A DNA stretch of 64,000 nt from Asanoa hainanensis (GCF_900188485.1 NZ_FZPH01000002.1:496001-560000), one strand, 5' to 3'; positions 8,360-18,270 are shown, counted from the first letter of the stretch. Notes: a model not told the origin generated them from the sequence alone. Translations and numbers: made by a program.

Positions 8360-9692
8360 CGGGTCTCGCAGCCGGCAGCTGGATGGTGAACGTGCTGCCC
8401 GCCCCGGGCTCGCTGATCACGCTCATGGCGCCGCCGAGCAGGGTGACCAGGCGGCGGGCGTACGGCAGCCCGAGGCCGGTGCCCTTGGCCCCGGTCGGCG
8501 ATCGGCCGGGCACCTGGTAGAACTCCTCGAAGATCCGGTCCTGCAGCTCGGAAGGGATGCCGACGCCGGTGTCGACGACCCGGATCAGCCAGTCGTCGCC
8601 GTGCTGCTCGGCGGACATCCGCACCTCGCCGGCGGCGGTGAACTTGAGCCCGTTGTGCAGCAGGTTGCGCAGCACCTGGGCGAGCAGCACCTCGTCGGAG
8701 CGGATCGTCGCGGGCGGCTCGGGGTCGCTCACGACCAGCTCGACGGCGCCGGTGGCCATCGCCCGCACGGTGCCGCGCAGTTGGCTGAACAGCAGGCGCA
8801 GGTCCACATCGGACCAGTCCGGCTCGATCGTGCCCGACTCGGCCTTGGCCAGGTCGAGCAGGTCGTTGACCAGGCGCAGCAGGTCGTCGGAAGAGCTGCG
8901 GATCAGGGCCACCTGGCGGGCCTGGTCGTCGGTCAGCGGGTCCGACTCCGGGTCGTCCAGCAGCCGGGCCAGCCCGATCACGGCAGTGACCGGTGCGCGC
9001 AGCTCGTGGCTGACGTTGGCCAGGAACCGGGTCTTCGCCTCGCTGGCCGCCCGGAGCTGCGCGGACCGCTCGTCCAGCTCGGCGTAGAGCGCGACCACGC
9101 CGCGGTTGGTCTCCTCCAGCTCGTCGGAGAGCTGGGTGTAGAGCGCCAGTACGCCGCGGTTGGTCTCTTCCAGCTCGGCGTTGAGCCGGGCCAGGTCGTC
9201 GCGGTGGGCGCGGGTCTCCTCGAGTGCGGTGAGCAGTTGCTCGTTCTGCTCCGCCATCTCGTCGAGCGGCGTACGCGGGGCGGACGCGGCCAGATCGGCC
9301 CGGATGCGGTCGAGGCGGTCGGGCGTCAGCTCCACCCCGCCCGGGATCCGCCGGCTCATCCGCACCACCGTCGTCGTCGGTCCGTCGTCGATCGTCAGGC
9401 TGTCGACCAGCCGGCCGAGACTGGGCAGCTGCGCCGCCTGGCCCGGGCCGATCGCGACGACCTCCACCTGAAGTTTCCCATCGTCGACCGCAAACCACAC
9501 TTCGGCGGCGGTCGCCGCTGGTCCGCCGTGGTCGGTGAACAGGGTGCGGCCGACCTCGCTGAGCGCGGTCGCGAGCCGCACCTGGTCCTGATGCTCCAGG
9601 CCGACCGCCGCCGCCACCTCGCGGGCTCGCTGGCGGGCCACGAACACATCGGATTCGGAACGCAGCGCGAGGTGCTGCAGGCGGGTTGTCAT
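8346..9692 (-). CDS. Sensor histidine kinase of the stressosome operon
   Basis: The protein is 448 aa from the ATG at 9692, which overlaps the stop of the upstream gene; a longer upstream frame lacks support. Residues 1-115 resemble a degenerate HATPase-like regulatory domain. A coiled-coil (about 140-215) contains a duplicated ELEETNRGV-ALY unit (about 173-189 and 190-206). HisKA follows, with SHELRAPV (His229), then an HATPase_c domain with DTGVGIP and GTGLGLPYA boxes. There are no transmembrane segments, so it is cytosolic. Coupling to RsbRST genes upstream and to the receiver-PP2C gene downstream suggests that it relays a signal into that phosphatase. Confidence 0.88.
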   Translation of the reverse strand: MTTRLQHLALRSESDVFVARQRAREVAAAVGLEHQDQVRLATALSEVGRTLFTDHGGPAATAAEVWFAVDDGKLQVEVVAIGPGQAAQLPSLGRLVDSLTIDDGPTTTVVRMSRRIPGGVELTPDRLDRIRADLAASAPRTPLDEMAEQNEQLLTALEETRAHRDDLARLNAELEETNRGVLALYTQLSDELEETNRGVVALYAELDERSAQLRAASEAKTRFLANVSHELRAPVTAVIGLARLLDDPESDPLTDDQARQVALIRSSSDDLLRLVNDLLDLAKAESGTIEPDWSDVDLRLLFSQLRGTVRAMATGAVELVVSDPEPPATIRSDEVLLAQVLRNLLHNGLKFTAAGEVRMSAEQHGDDWLIRVVDTGVGIPSELQDRIFEEFYQVPGRSPTGAKGTGLGLPYARRLVTLLGGAMSVISEPGAGSTFTIQLPAARPDGTS

Positions 9693-10711
9693 CGGCCGGC
9701 CCTCGCCACCAGCACGCACGCGTCGTCGCGGCGCACGCCGGCATCGCGTACGAGGGTGGCGGCGATCACCTGCGGCGAACGTCCGCGCAGGCCGGGGTAG
9801 TCGTCGAGGCTCCACCGGTCGACCACGCCGTCGGAGTGCATGACCAGCAGGGCACCCGGGGACGCGGGATAGCTGAACTCGCGGACCGCGCGCCGCTGGT
9901 GTCCGGCGATGCCGGGCAGCGAGACCAGGCCGCGCCGGGTGGTGTCGTCGACGAGGAAGCCGGAGACGTTGCCGAGACCGGCGTACCGGACCTGTTCGTC
10001 GTCGAGTTGGGCGACCGCGACGGCGGCGCCCCTCGTGTGCCGCACGGAGCGGTGCAGATGCTCGACCACCGCTGCCGGTGGCCCGGCCGGCGCGGTGTGG
10101 AACGCCTGCACCACGGCAGCGGTCGCGGCTGCCGCCAACGGCCCGTGCCCGAGTCCGTCGCAGACCAGCACCTGGGTGTGGCCGTCGGCGGCGCGCGTGG
10201 CGTAACCGTCGCCGCAGACCTCTTCGCCGCTCATCGCCCGGCTGACGGCGGCCGCCCGGGCGGGGGCCGGGGCGGGACCGGGCCAGACCTGGGCGACGGA
10301 GACGGTGCCGCGGCCCGCGAACGAGCTCATGTCGAGCCAGCCGGCCTGGCGGGCGATCGCGCCGAGACCGATGCCCAGCGTGCCGGCGGTGGAGTGGCCG
10401 TCCCGGGCCGACCGCGTGACGTCGCCCATCCCGGGCCCGGCGTCGACCGCGACCAGCTCGACGCCCGCGAGGTCGCCGGAGCGCACCGGCCGCACCAGCA
10501 ACCGACCGTCGTCGGCGTGCTTCACGAGGTTGCTCGCCAGTTCCGTGGCGAGGATGCCGAGCCCGCCGACCTGGTTGGCGTCGAGCCCGACCTCGGCGCC
10601 GAGATCCTGTGCCGCGTGGCGGACCGCGCTGACCGCGCTGGGCTCCTCGAGCCGGAACCAGAGTCCGCCGTCGACGAGCCCGCTGTCGCGGGTCACCGTT
10701 ACCGCGCCCAT
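9689..10711 (-). CDS. ATPase-PP2C fusion (RsbT/W-like plus RsbX-like)
   Basis: This 340-aa protein has two parts. Residues 13-140 form a GHKL ATPase related to RsbT/RsbW, with ELASNLVKHA (N box) and DAGPGMGDV (G1 box). Residues about 155-340 form a compact SpoIIE/RsbX-type phosphatase with CDGLGHG and HSDGVVD. In Bacillus, RsbX dephosphorylates RsbR and RsbS to reset the stressosome. Here a kinase-like module and a phosphatase module share one chain, so it could set the phosphorylation state of the STAS proteins in both directions (inference). It overlaps rsbT by 13 bp and the histidine kinase by 4 bp. Confidence 0.88.
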   Translation of the reverse strand: MGAVTVTRDSGLVDGGLWFRLEEPSAVSAVRHAAQDLGAEVGLDANQVGGLGILATELASNLVKHADDGRLLVRPVRSGDLAGVELVAVDAGPGMGDVTRSARDGHSTAGTLGIGLGAIARQAGWLDMSSFAGRGTVSVAQVWPGPAPAPARAAAVSRAMSGEEVCGDGYATRAADGHTQVLVCDGLGHGPLAAAATAAVVQAFHTAPAGPPAAVVEHLHRSVRHTRGAAVAVAQLDDEQVRYAGLGNVSGFLVDDTTRRGLVSLPGIAGHQRRAVREFSYPASPGALLVMHSDGVVDRWSLDDYPGLRGRSPQVIAATLVRDAGVRRDDACVLVARAGR

Positions 10712-11118
10712 TTCGTGACGGTGATCCGGGTGCCCTGGCCGGCCGCCGTGTCGATGTCGAACTCGTCGACGAGCCGGCGTGCTCCGCTGAGCCCGAGGCC
10801 GAGCCCGCCGCCGGTGGTGTAGCCGTCGGTCAGGGCCAGGTCGAGGTCCGCGATGCCGGGTCCGTCGTCGCTGAACACGATCCGGATGCCCCTGCGCCGG
10901 CCGCCGTCGACCACGGTCACCTCGGCCCCGCCGCCCCCGCCGTACACCAAAGTGTTGCGGGCCAGCTCGCTCGCGGCGGTGACCAGCTTGGTCTGGTCGA
11001 CCAGCGACAGCTTCGCCGCGACCGCGACGGTGCGCACCAGCTGGCGCACGCGGACCACGTCCTCGTCGGCGGCGATGGTGACGACCTGCGGCTCGCCGAG
11101 CCCGACGTCCGTCGTCAC
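10699..11118 (-). CDS. rsbT: RsbT-like serine/threonine switch kinase
   Basis: The protein is 139 aa starting at GTG 11118, whose codon overlaps the rsbS stop by 4 nt. It is a single GHKL ATPase domain with ELARNTLVYG (N box, residues 51-60), DDGPGIADLD (84-93) and a GGGLGLGLSG lid. RsbT phosphorylates RsbR and RsbS in the stressosome; once released, it activates an RsbU-type phosphatase. Its order directly after rsbR and rsbS matches the classical module. A longer frame upstream is open but lies inside rsbS, so the GTG is preferred. Confidence 0.9.
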   Translation of the reverse strand: MTTDVGLGEPQVVTIAADEDVVRVRQLVRTVAVAAKLSLVDQTKLVTAASELARNTLVYGGGGGAEVTVVDGGRRRGIRIVFSDDGPGIADLDLALTDGYTTGGGLGLGLSGARRLVDEFDIDTAAGQGTRITVTKWAR

Positions 11119-11546
11119 GGCGTCGCCGTCGGGCCGAAGCTGTCGAGGTCGGCCAGGTCGAGACCCAGGTCGAGACCCAGGTCGGGTTCGTCCGCCCTGG
11201 ACTGGGCCAGCAGCTCCATGCCCCGCTCGACGTTCAGCGCGGTGCGGATGCCGTCCAGCGAGAGGCCGAGCTCGACCAGCGTGATCGCCACGGCGGGCCG
11301 CATCCCGACCACCACCGTCTCCGCGTCGAGCACCCGGGAGATCGCGGCGATCGAGGAGAGCATCCGGCCGACGAACGAGTCGACGATGTCGAGCGCGGTG
11401 ATGTCGATGATCACGCCGTGGCAACCGGTCGCGACGATCCGGTCGGCGAGGTCCTCCTGGAGCGCCAGCGCGGTCTGGTCCTGCATGTCGACCTGGATCG
11501 AGACGAGCAGGATGTCACCGATCTTGAGGACCGGGACGCGTTCCAT
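11115..11546 (-). CDS. rsbS: RsbS-like STAS scaffold protein
   Basis: This 143-aa STAS-domain protein closely follows RsbS, with IDITALDIVDSFVGRML (residues 47-63; Ser57 is the likely RsbT target) and AETVVVGMRPAVAITLVELG. It forms the stressosome core with RsbR and sequesters RsbT until phosphorylated (family knowledge). The C-terminus carries a short acidic repeat, DLGLDLGLDLADL, which is beyond the usual STAS fold and may be a local addition. The ATG overlaps the rsbR stop by one base (TGATG). Confidence 0.92.
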   Translation of the reverse strand: MERVPVLKIGDILLVSIQVDMQDQTALALQEDLADRIVATGCHGVIIDITALDIVDSFVGRMLSSIAAISRVLDAETVVVGMRPAVAITLVELGLSLDGIRTALNVERGMELLAQSRADEPDLGLDLGLDLADLDSFGPTATP

Positions 11547-12397
11547 CAGTTGCTCCTGCCCTTGCGGCTCGCCTCGATCATGCGCAGGGCGTGGCGCAGC
11601 GCGTCGGCCAGTGTCGCCTTCGTGGCGATGTCGCCGAACTCGATGCCGAGGGCGACGATCGTCTGCGCGATCTGCGGGCGGATGCCGGAGATGATGCACT
11701 CGGCGCCCATCAGCCGGGCCGCCACCACGGTCTTCAGGATGTGCTGCGCGACCTGGGTGTCGACGGCGGGCACACCGGTGATGTCGATGATGGCGTACGG
11801 CGAGCTGGTCTCGACCAGGGTTTCCAGCAGCCGTTCCATGACGACCTGGGCGCGCGCCGAGTCGAGCGTGCCGACCAGCGGGATCGCGACGACGCCCTCC
11901 CACAGCTTGACCACCGGGGTGGCCAGCTCCAGAAGCTGCTCGGCCTGGTCGGCGATCAGCTCCTCGCGGGTCTTGGCGTAGGTCTCGAAGGTGAACAGGC
12001 CCAGGTCGTCGATCATCAGCCCGGCCGCGATCAGGTCCGCGAGCACCTGCGGGTCGGCTCCGCGCGTGTCGACCACGTCGAAGAGCGCCTTCTTCAGGCC
12101 GAACACGGTGATCGCCGTCTCGGAGGCGCTGAAGCCTTGACGGGCGCGGCTGCGCGACAGGTCGACGAGCGCGGCGCGCAGGGCGCCCGAGCCGGCGGCG
12201 GCCAGGTCGAAGTCGCCGGAGCGCAGTGCGTCGAGGGTCGCCCGGTGCAGATCCTGCACCTGCTTGAGCAGCTCGGCCCTGGTCAGCCGGCCGCGCAGGG
12301 AGACCGCGATCGTGTCGGTCCAGCTCGCCGTCAACTTGTCGGCATGGGTGTCGAGCAGCGCCGCGATCCGGCCGCTCTCCTCCGCGGTGAGTCCCAT
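11546..12397 (-). CDS. rsbR: RsbR-like stressosome sensor (RsbRD_N plus STAS)
   Basis: The protein is 283 aa from ATG 12397. Residues 1-145 look like an RsbRD-type N-terminal helical sensor domain, and residues 160-283 form a STAS domain with PAVDTQVAQHILK (Thr214) and GIRPQIAQTIVALG (Thr246). Both threonines sit where RsbR paralogues are phosphorylated by RsbT. It is the first gene of the six-gene operon; upstream is a 118-bp gap shared with the divergent ADP-ribosylglycohydrolase gene. No sigma factor, RsbV or RsbW gene lies in the window, so the downstream output is elsewhere. Confidence 0.9.
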   Translation of the reverse strand: MGLTAEESGRIAALLDTHADKLTASWTDTIAVSLRGRLTRAELLKQVQDLHRATLDALRSGDFDLAAAGSGALRAALVDLSRSRARQGFSASETAITVFGLKKALFDVVDTRGADPQVLADLIAAGLMIDDLGLFTFETYAKTREELIADQAEQLLELATPVVKLWEGVVAIPLVGTLDSARAQVVMERLLETLVETSSPYAIIDITGVPAVDTQVAQHILKTVVAARLMGAECIISGIRPQIAQTIVALGIEFGDIATKATLADALRHALRMIEASRKGRSN

Positions 12398-12515
12398 CCA
12401 TACCCTCCCCGGTAACGGTCCGGTCGCTCTGGGGGCGGCCAGCCGGGCAGACGCTACCACCGCCGCGTCAATTCCGTGCCTGGCAGCAACTACCTCGATA
12501 TCTAGGATCAATCGG

Positions 12516-13550
12516 ATGTCATATCGGTCACGGGTACGCGGGTGTCTGCTGGGCGGCGCGATCGGGGACGCACTGGGCAATCCGGTGGAATTCCTTTCTA
12601 CGCACCGGATTCGGGAACGATTCGGCGCGGACGGGTTGGTCGACCTGCTCGGCGATCCCGCACTGATCACCGACGACACGCAGATGACGCTGTTCACCGC
12701 CGAAGGGCTGATCCGGGCGGACGTCCGCGGCAAGGATGTCGCTCTTGTCGTCTACCGGGCCTATCTGCGTTGGCTCGACACCCAACACCGGTCCGGTCCG
12801 CCGGATGACGCCGACGGCTGGCTGGCCGGTCACGCGTTCCTGTACGCCCGCCGCGCGCCTGGCAACGCCTGCCTCTCGGGCCTGCAGTCGGGGCGGATGG
12901 GCACTCCCGCCGACCCGGCGAACCCGGACTCCAAGGGCTGCGGCGCGGTGATGCGGTCGGCACCGTTCGGCCTGAATCCACGATGGACCGTGGAGGAGGC
13001 GTTCGGTGCCGCGGTCGAGTGCGCGGTGCAGACCCACGGACATCCGTCGGGCTATCTGGCGGCGGGCGCGTTCGCGGCGATCACGCACCGGCTCGTGCTC
13101 GCCGATCTGGGGTTGGCCGCGGCGATCGAGGGAACCCTGGAGTTGCTCCGGCGCTGGCCGAAGCACGAGGAGGTCACCGCGGCCCTGGAACAGGCGCTGA
13201 CGCTGGACCGGGCGGCGACCCCGGAACGGGTGGAGACGCTCGGCGGCGGCTGGGTGGCCGAGGAGGCGCTGGCGATCGCCGTCTACGCGGCGCTGGCCCA
13301 CCCCACCGACGTGCGGCGCGCGCTGCTGGTCGCGGCCAACCACTCGGGTGACAGCGACTCGACCGCGGCGATCGCCGGCAACCTGCTCGGCGCGTGGCAC
13401 GGCGAAACGGCCCTGCCGGCGGACTGGGTGTCGCGCCTGGAGGGCCGGGCCACGATCGCGGCCGTGGCGGACGACCTGGCGAGCGAGTTCCTGCACGGGG
13501 CCGACCTGCACACCGACGACGAGTGGACGACCCGCTATCCGGGCAGCTGA
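12516..13550 (+). CDS. ADP-ribosylglycohydrolase family protein
   Basis: The 344-aa protein starts at ATG 12516, and MSYRSRVRGCLLGGAIGDALGN is the conserved family N-terminus. Metal-binding residues appear in ITDDTQMTLFTAEG (residues about 50-63) and in HSGDSDSTAAIAGNLLGA near the C-terminus. This dinuclear-metal family removes ADP-ribose from proteins, nucleic acids or small molecules; DraG and ARH are characterised members. It is cytoplasmic with no signal. It is monocistronic and divergent from the stressosome operon. The substrate cannot be deduced. Confidence 0.92.
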   Translation: MSYRSRVRGCLLGGAIGDALGNPVEFLSTHRIRERFGADGLVDLLGDPALITDDTQMTLFTAEGLIRADVRGKDVALVVYRAYLRWLDTQHRSGPPDDADGWLAGHAFLYARRAPGNACLSGLQSGRMGTPADPANPDSKGCGAVMRSAPFGLNPRWTVEEAFGAAVECAVQTHGHPSGYLAAGAFAAITHRLVLADLGLAAAIEGTLELLRRWPKHEEVTAALEQALTLDRAATPERVETLGGGWVAEEALAIAVYAALAHPTDVRRALLVAANHSGDSDSTAAIAGNLLGAWHGETALPADWVSRLEGRATIAAVADDLASEFLHGADLHTDDEWTTRYPGS

Positions 13551-13557
13551 GGTTTTT

Positions 13558-13579
13558 CCGGGGGCGGGCCCACCCCCGG
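13558..13579. terminator. 7-bp GC stem-loop between convergent genes
   Basis: CCGGGGG (13558-13564) and CCCCCGG (13573-13579) form a stem with an 8-nt loop in the 39-bp gap after the ADP-ribosylglycohydrolase stop. A T5 run lies on the left flank. It is likely a terminator for one or both convergent transcripts. Confidence 0.55.
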
Positions 13580-13589
13580 ACAACCTCGA

Positions 13590-13826
13590 TCACGCCGGAT
13601 GCACGGCGAAGCGCCGGGCGTCCGGGTCGATGGCGGCGATGCGCACCGGGACGATCGCGCCCTCCTCGAGCGGGGCCGGCCACTCGCGCAGCGGCGCGAA
13701 GCCGTCGACCTCGCCGATGCGGACGAACGCGCCGAACGGCACGACGCTCACCACGTCGCCGTGGACGACCGAGCCGACCGCGTAGCGGGCGACGAACGCG
13801 GACCAGGCCGCGTCGGTAACAGACAT
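13590..13826 (-). CDS. Small S1-domain RNA-binding protein
   Basis: This 78-aa protein is a nearly bare S1 OB-fold: VGSVVHGDVVSVVPFGAFVRIGEVDGFAPL, ending with IAAIDPDARRFAVHP. S1 domains bind single-stranded RNA; stand-alone copies are often linked to translation or stress adaptation. The start at 13826 is chosen because a very strong SD (GAGGAGGTGA) lies 8-9 nt upstream; a frame nine codons longer would swallow that SD. The leader contains a perfect anti-SD copy (see the regulatory feature), so translation may be controlled by RNA folding. Confidence 0.85.
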   Translation of the reverse strand: MSVTDAAWSAFVARYAVGSVVHGDVVSVVPFGAFVRIGEVDGFAPLREWPAPLEEGAIVPVRIAAIDPDARRFAVHPA

Positions 13827-13835
13827 GTCGGAATT

Positions 13836-13878
13836 CACCTCCTCTCGAAACACGCCTGCGAAAGCGGTGGAGGAGGTG
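13836..13878 (-). promoter_or_regulatory. Leader with SD and perfect 9-nt anti-SD
   Basis: On the minus strand the leader of the S1-domain gene carries CACCTCCTC (plus-strand 13870-13878) and, 25 nt later, GAGGAGGTG (13836-13844), which is the gene's own SD. The two are exactly complementary over 9 nt and would form a GC-rich hairpin hiding the ribosome site. An opening signal such as temperature, ligand, protein or antisense RNA could then switch translation. The complementarity is direct observation; the function is inference. Confidence 0.55.
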
Positions 13879-13988
13879 CGCCGGCGGGCCGCGGGCCCGC
13901 GGCGCGATCAAGAGATGGCCGGGTAACCGATCTCAGCGGGCCCTGTCAGAAGGGCCGACCCGGCAGTCACCCTGCCATCTTAAGTTGA

Positions 13989-15446
<1,458 letters not shown>

Positions 15447-15511
15447 CTATCGGTTTCGATCGAAGATCGGTCATCCCGAATTGACGGGTAGTGCCAAGTG
15501 ATGGATTCGCG

Positions 15512-16834
15512 TCAGGCCGGGGCGATGTTCTGGTTCAGGTGGAAGACGTTGGCCGGGTCCCAGGTCCGCTTCAGGGCGGCCAGCCGCGCCAGCTTCGCCG
15601 CGGGGAAGGCCCGCCGGACGCCGGCGGCGCCCTCGTCGCTGAGGGTGTTGAGATACATCCCGCTGGAGTACGGCGTCAGCGGTGCGACCGCGGTCCGGGC
15701 GGCCGCCATCCGGTCGGCGTCTTCGGCAGGGTCGTCCCAGCGGGCCGCCGCGACGAGCTCGAAGAGCGTTCCGCGCTGGCCGTACGCCGCGTCGTCGTCC
15801 GGCACGTCCTGGATCGCGCCGCCGTAGGCCTGCAGCGACATCGCCGGCCGCAGCGCCTCGGCGCCGCCGCCGCGCTCGACCAGCGCGGCCGCCGCCTCGG
15901 CGGGCAGCCGGTCGAGGTAGAGGCCCTTCCAGTAGCGGCGGAAATGGTGTCCGTCGACCGCGTCGTCGATCGTCTGGAGCTCCAGATAGGACAGCTCGCG
16001 CACCGTCTCCCGGCGGGCGCGACCGAGCCCGGCCAGCTCCCGGGTGAGCCGGCGCCCGCGCTCGGGGTCGCCGACCCAGACGAAGCCGACGTCGACCCCG
16101 TCGGCGCCGACCGTGGCCTGGTAGGTGGCTTCCCGGGGCGCGGCAGCGCTGAGCTCCCGCCAGCCTTCCAGCACCGCGGCACCGTCGGCCGGATCGAACA
16201 GGTAGCTGGCGAGCAGGGCTCGGGTGCCGACCTCGTGGAGCTGGAACTCGAACGAGGTCACGATGCCGAAGTTGCCTCCGCCGCCCCGCAGGCCCCAGAA
16301 CAGCTCCGGGTGCTCGGTGCGGCTCGCGGTGACCACGGCTCCGTCGGCGGTGACCACCTCGTACGACACGACGTTGTCGCAGGACAGCCCGTACCGCCGG
16401 GCCAGCCAGCCCATGCCGCCGCCGAGGGTGAGGCCGCCGACGCCCGTGTGTGACACGTTGCCGGCCGTGGTGGCCAGGCCGAAGCGCTGGGCCGCCCGGT
16501 CGAGCGCACCGAGCAGGGCGCCGCCCTGCACGCGGGCCCGGCGGGTGCCCGGGTCCACGGTCACGCCGCCCATCGGCGTCAGGTCGATCATCAGTCCGTC
16601 AGCCGGCACCGCGAGCCCGAGCACGCTGTGGCCACCGCACCGGACACCGATCTCCAGGTCGCGCTCGCGGGCGTGGCGGACGGCGTTGACCACGTCGGTG
16701 ACCGTGCCGCAGCGCACGATCAGGGCGGGCCGGCGGTCGACCATCGCGTTCCAGACGGAACGGGCTTCGTCGTAGCCGGCGTCGCTGGGGTGGAGGACCT
16801 GACCGGTGAGGGATGTCGTCGTCATGTCACTCAC
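15512..16834 (-). CDS. FAD-linked oxidoreductase (BBE-like)
   Basis: This 440-aa protein of the PCMH-type FAD-binding family has a berberine-bridge-enzyme C-terminus. IGVRCGGHSVLG (residues 62-73) supplies His69, the usual covalent FAD attachment site. TGVGGLTLGGGMGWL is the second FAD-contact loop, but the Cys used for bicovalent flavinylation in many BBE-like enzymes is absent (NVSHTG). The C-terminal WDPANVFHLNQNI motif is typical. Members oxidise sugars, alkaloids or antibiotic intermediates; the substrate is unknown. Its start faces a MocR regulator gene 38 bp away, so that regulator probably controls it. A Met at codon 4 is an alternative start. Confidence 0.88.
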   Translation of the reverse strand: MSDMTTTSLTGQVLHPSDAGYDEARSVWNAMVDRRPALIVRCGTVTDVVNAVRHARERDLEIGVRCGGHSVLGLAVPADGLMIDLTPMGGVTVDPGTRRARVQGGALLGALDRAAQRFGLATTAGNVSHTGVGGLTLGGGMGWLARRYGLSCDNVVSYEVVTADGAVVTASRTEHPELFWGLRGGGGNFGIVTSFEFQLHEVGTRALLASYLFDPADGAAVLEGWRELSAAAPREATYQATVGADGVDVGFVWVGDPERGRRLTRELAGLGRARRETVRELSYLELQTIDDAVDGHHFRRYWKGLYLDRLPAEAAAALVERGGGAEALRPAMSLQAYGGAIQDVPDDDAAYGQRGTLFELVAAARWDDPAEDADRMAAARTAVAPLTPYSSGMYLNTLSDEGAAGVRRAFPAAKLARLAALKRTWDPANVFHLNQNIAPA

Positions 16835-16872
16835 GGTGCCAAGAATCGGTACTGAGAATAAGCTCCGATTCC

Positions 16873-18270
16873 ATGGTGGGATCCTGGACCAATTCCGGCG
16901 CCGCGAGCGACCTGCTGATTCCGCTCGACCGGGCGGCCCCGGTCGCGCTGCACCGCCAGATCGAGACGGCGATCCGCGAGGGAGTCCGCTCGGGCCGGCT
17001 GCCGTTGGGGGCCTCCGTGCCGCCCACCCGGACGCTCGCGGCCGACCTCGGCGTGTCCCGTGGCATCGTCGTCGAGGCCTACCAGCAACTCGTCGCCGAG
17101 GGCTACCTCAGCAGCCGGCCCGGCGGATACACCACTGTCGCGGCGGGCCCGTCGCCCGCGCCGCCCCAGGCGCCGGTGCGGGTGCCGCCCGAGGTGCGGA
17201 TCGACTTCGGGTACGGCCGGGCCGACGTCGCGCACTTCCCGCGCGCTGCCTGGCTGCGGTCGCTGCGGCGGGTGCTGACCCAGGCGCCCGACGACCGGTT
17301 CGGCTACGCGAGCGGCGGCGGTGTGCCGGAGCTGCGGCTCGCCCTGGCCGACTATCTCAACCGCGTGCGCGGCACGAACGCCGCACCGTCCAATGTGGTC
17401 GTCACCAGCGGTTTCGCCCAGGGCATCGCGCTGGTCGTCCAGGTGCTCGCCCGGCGCGGCGCCCGGCGGATCGCCGTCGAGGACCCGTCGGCCGACGACG
17501 ACGCCCGGGAGCACGCCCGAGCCGCCGGCCTCGAGGTGGTCGGGGTGCCGGTCGGCCCCGACGGCGTCGACGTCGCCGCCCTGGCCGGGGTGTCGGCGAA
17601 CGCGCTGGTGCTGACCCCGTCACACCAGTGGCCGACCGGCGGCGTGCTGCCGCCCCCGGCCCGGGCGGCGGTGCTGCGCTGGGCCCGGGAGCACGACGCC
17701 GTCGTGGTGGAGGACGACTACGACGCCGAGCACCGCTACGACCGCGCGCCGGTCGGAGCCCTGCAGGGCCTCGGGCCCGACCGGGTGGTCTACGCGGGCA
17801 CGGCGAGCAAGACCCTCGCACCCGGGCTGCGGATCGGCTGGCTCGTCCCGCCGGCCTGGCTGGTCGACGAGCTCGCCGCGGCCAAGGTGCGGGCGGACCG
17901 GGGCTCGTCCGCCGTCGACCAGCTCGCGCTGGCCGATTTCCTCGCGCACGGCGAGTTCGACCGGCACCTGCGCCGGATGCGTCCCGTCTACCGGCGCCGA
18001 CGGGACGCGCTGCTGGCCGGTCTGGCTCGGCACCTACCCGGGTTCCGCCCCGCCGGCGTGGCGGCCGGCCTGCACCTGGTCGCCTGGCTGCCGCCCGGGC
18101 TCACCGAGGACGAGGTCGTCGCCGCCGGCCGCTCCGCCGGGGTCGGCGTCGGCGGCGTCGGTCGTTACCGGCTCGGTCCCGGTCCCGAGGGACTGATCTT
18201 CGGGTACGCCACCCTCGACCCGCCCGCGATCGAGGAAGGGCTGGCCCTGCTCTCCGGCGCCCTCCACTAG
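16873..18270 (+). CDS. MocR/GntR transcription regulator with aminotransferase domain
   Basis: The protein is 465 aa. Residues 18-85 form a GntR winged helix (LHRQIETAIREGVRSGRLPLG, then LGVSRGIVVEAYQQLVAEGY). Residues 105-465 are a fold-type I aminotransferase domain with VVEDDYDAEHRY and GTASKTLAPG, in which Lys313 is the PLP lysine. MocR proteins sense PLP or amino-acid derivatives through this domain and usually regulate a divergent neighbour; here that is the FAD oxidoreductase, starting 38 bp away. The start at 16873 is chosen because longer frames enter the shared promoter region. Confidence 0.9.
   Translation: MVGSWTNSGAASDLLIPLDRAAPVALHRQIETAIREGVRSGRLPLGASVPPTRTLAADLGVSRGIVVEAYQQLVAEGYLSSRPGGYTTVAAGPSPAPPQAPVRVPPEVRIDFGYGRADVAHFPRAAWLRSLRRVLTQAPDDRFGYASGGGVPELRLALADYLNRVRGTNAAPSNVVVTSGFAQGIALVVQVLARRGARRIAVEDPSADDDAREHARAAGLEVVGVPVGPDGVDVAALAGVSANALVLTPSHQWPTGGVLPPPARAAVLRWAREHDAVVVEDDYDAEHRYDRAPVGALQGLGPDRVVYAGTASKTLAPGLRIGWLVPPAWLVDELAAAKVRADRGSSAVDQLALADFLAHGEFDRHLRRMRPVYRRRRDALLAGLARHLPGFRPAGVAAGLHLVAWLPPGLTEDEVVAAGRSAGVGVGGVGRYRLGPGPEGLIFGYATLDPPAIEEGLALLSGALH

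Noticed and set aside
11115-12401. A long alternate frame spanning rsbR and continuing into rsbS as one fusion protein
   Set aside because: The upstream part is out of frame with the conserved RsbR protein; rsbS has its own ATG overlapping the rsbR stop.
13860-13988. Possible tRNA or other structured RNA gene in the gap behind the serine protease
   Set aside because: There are short GC stems, but no cloverleaf, anticodon arm or T-loop pattern. The region is better explained as the S1-gene leader and promoter plus a weak terminator.
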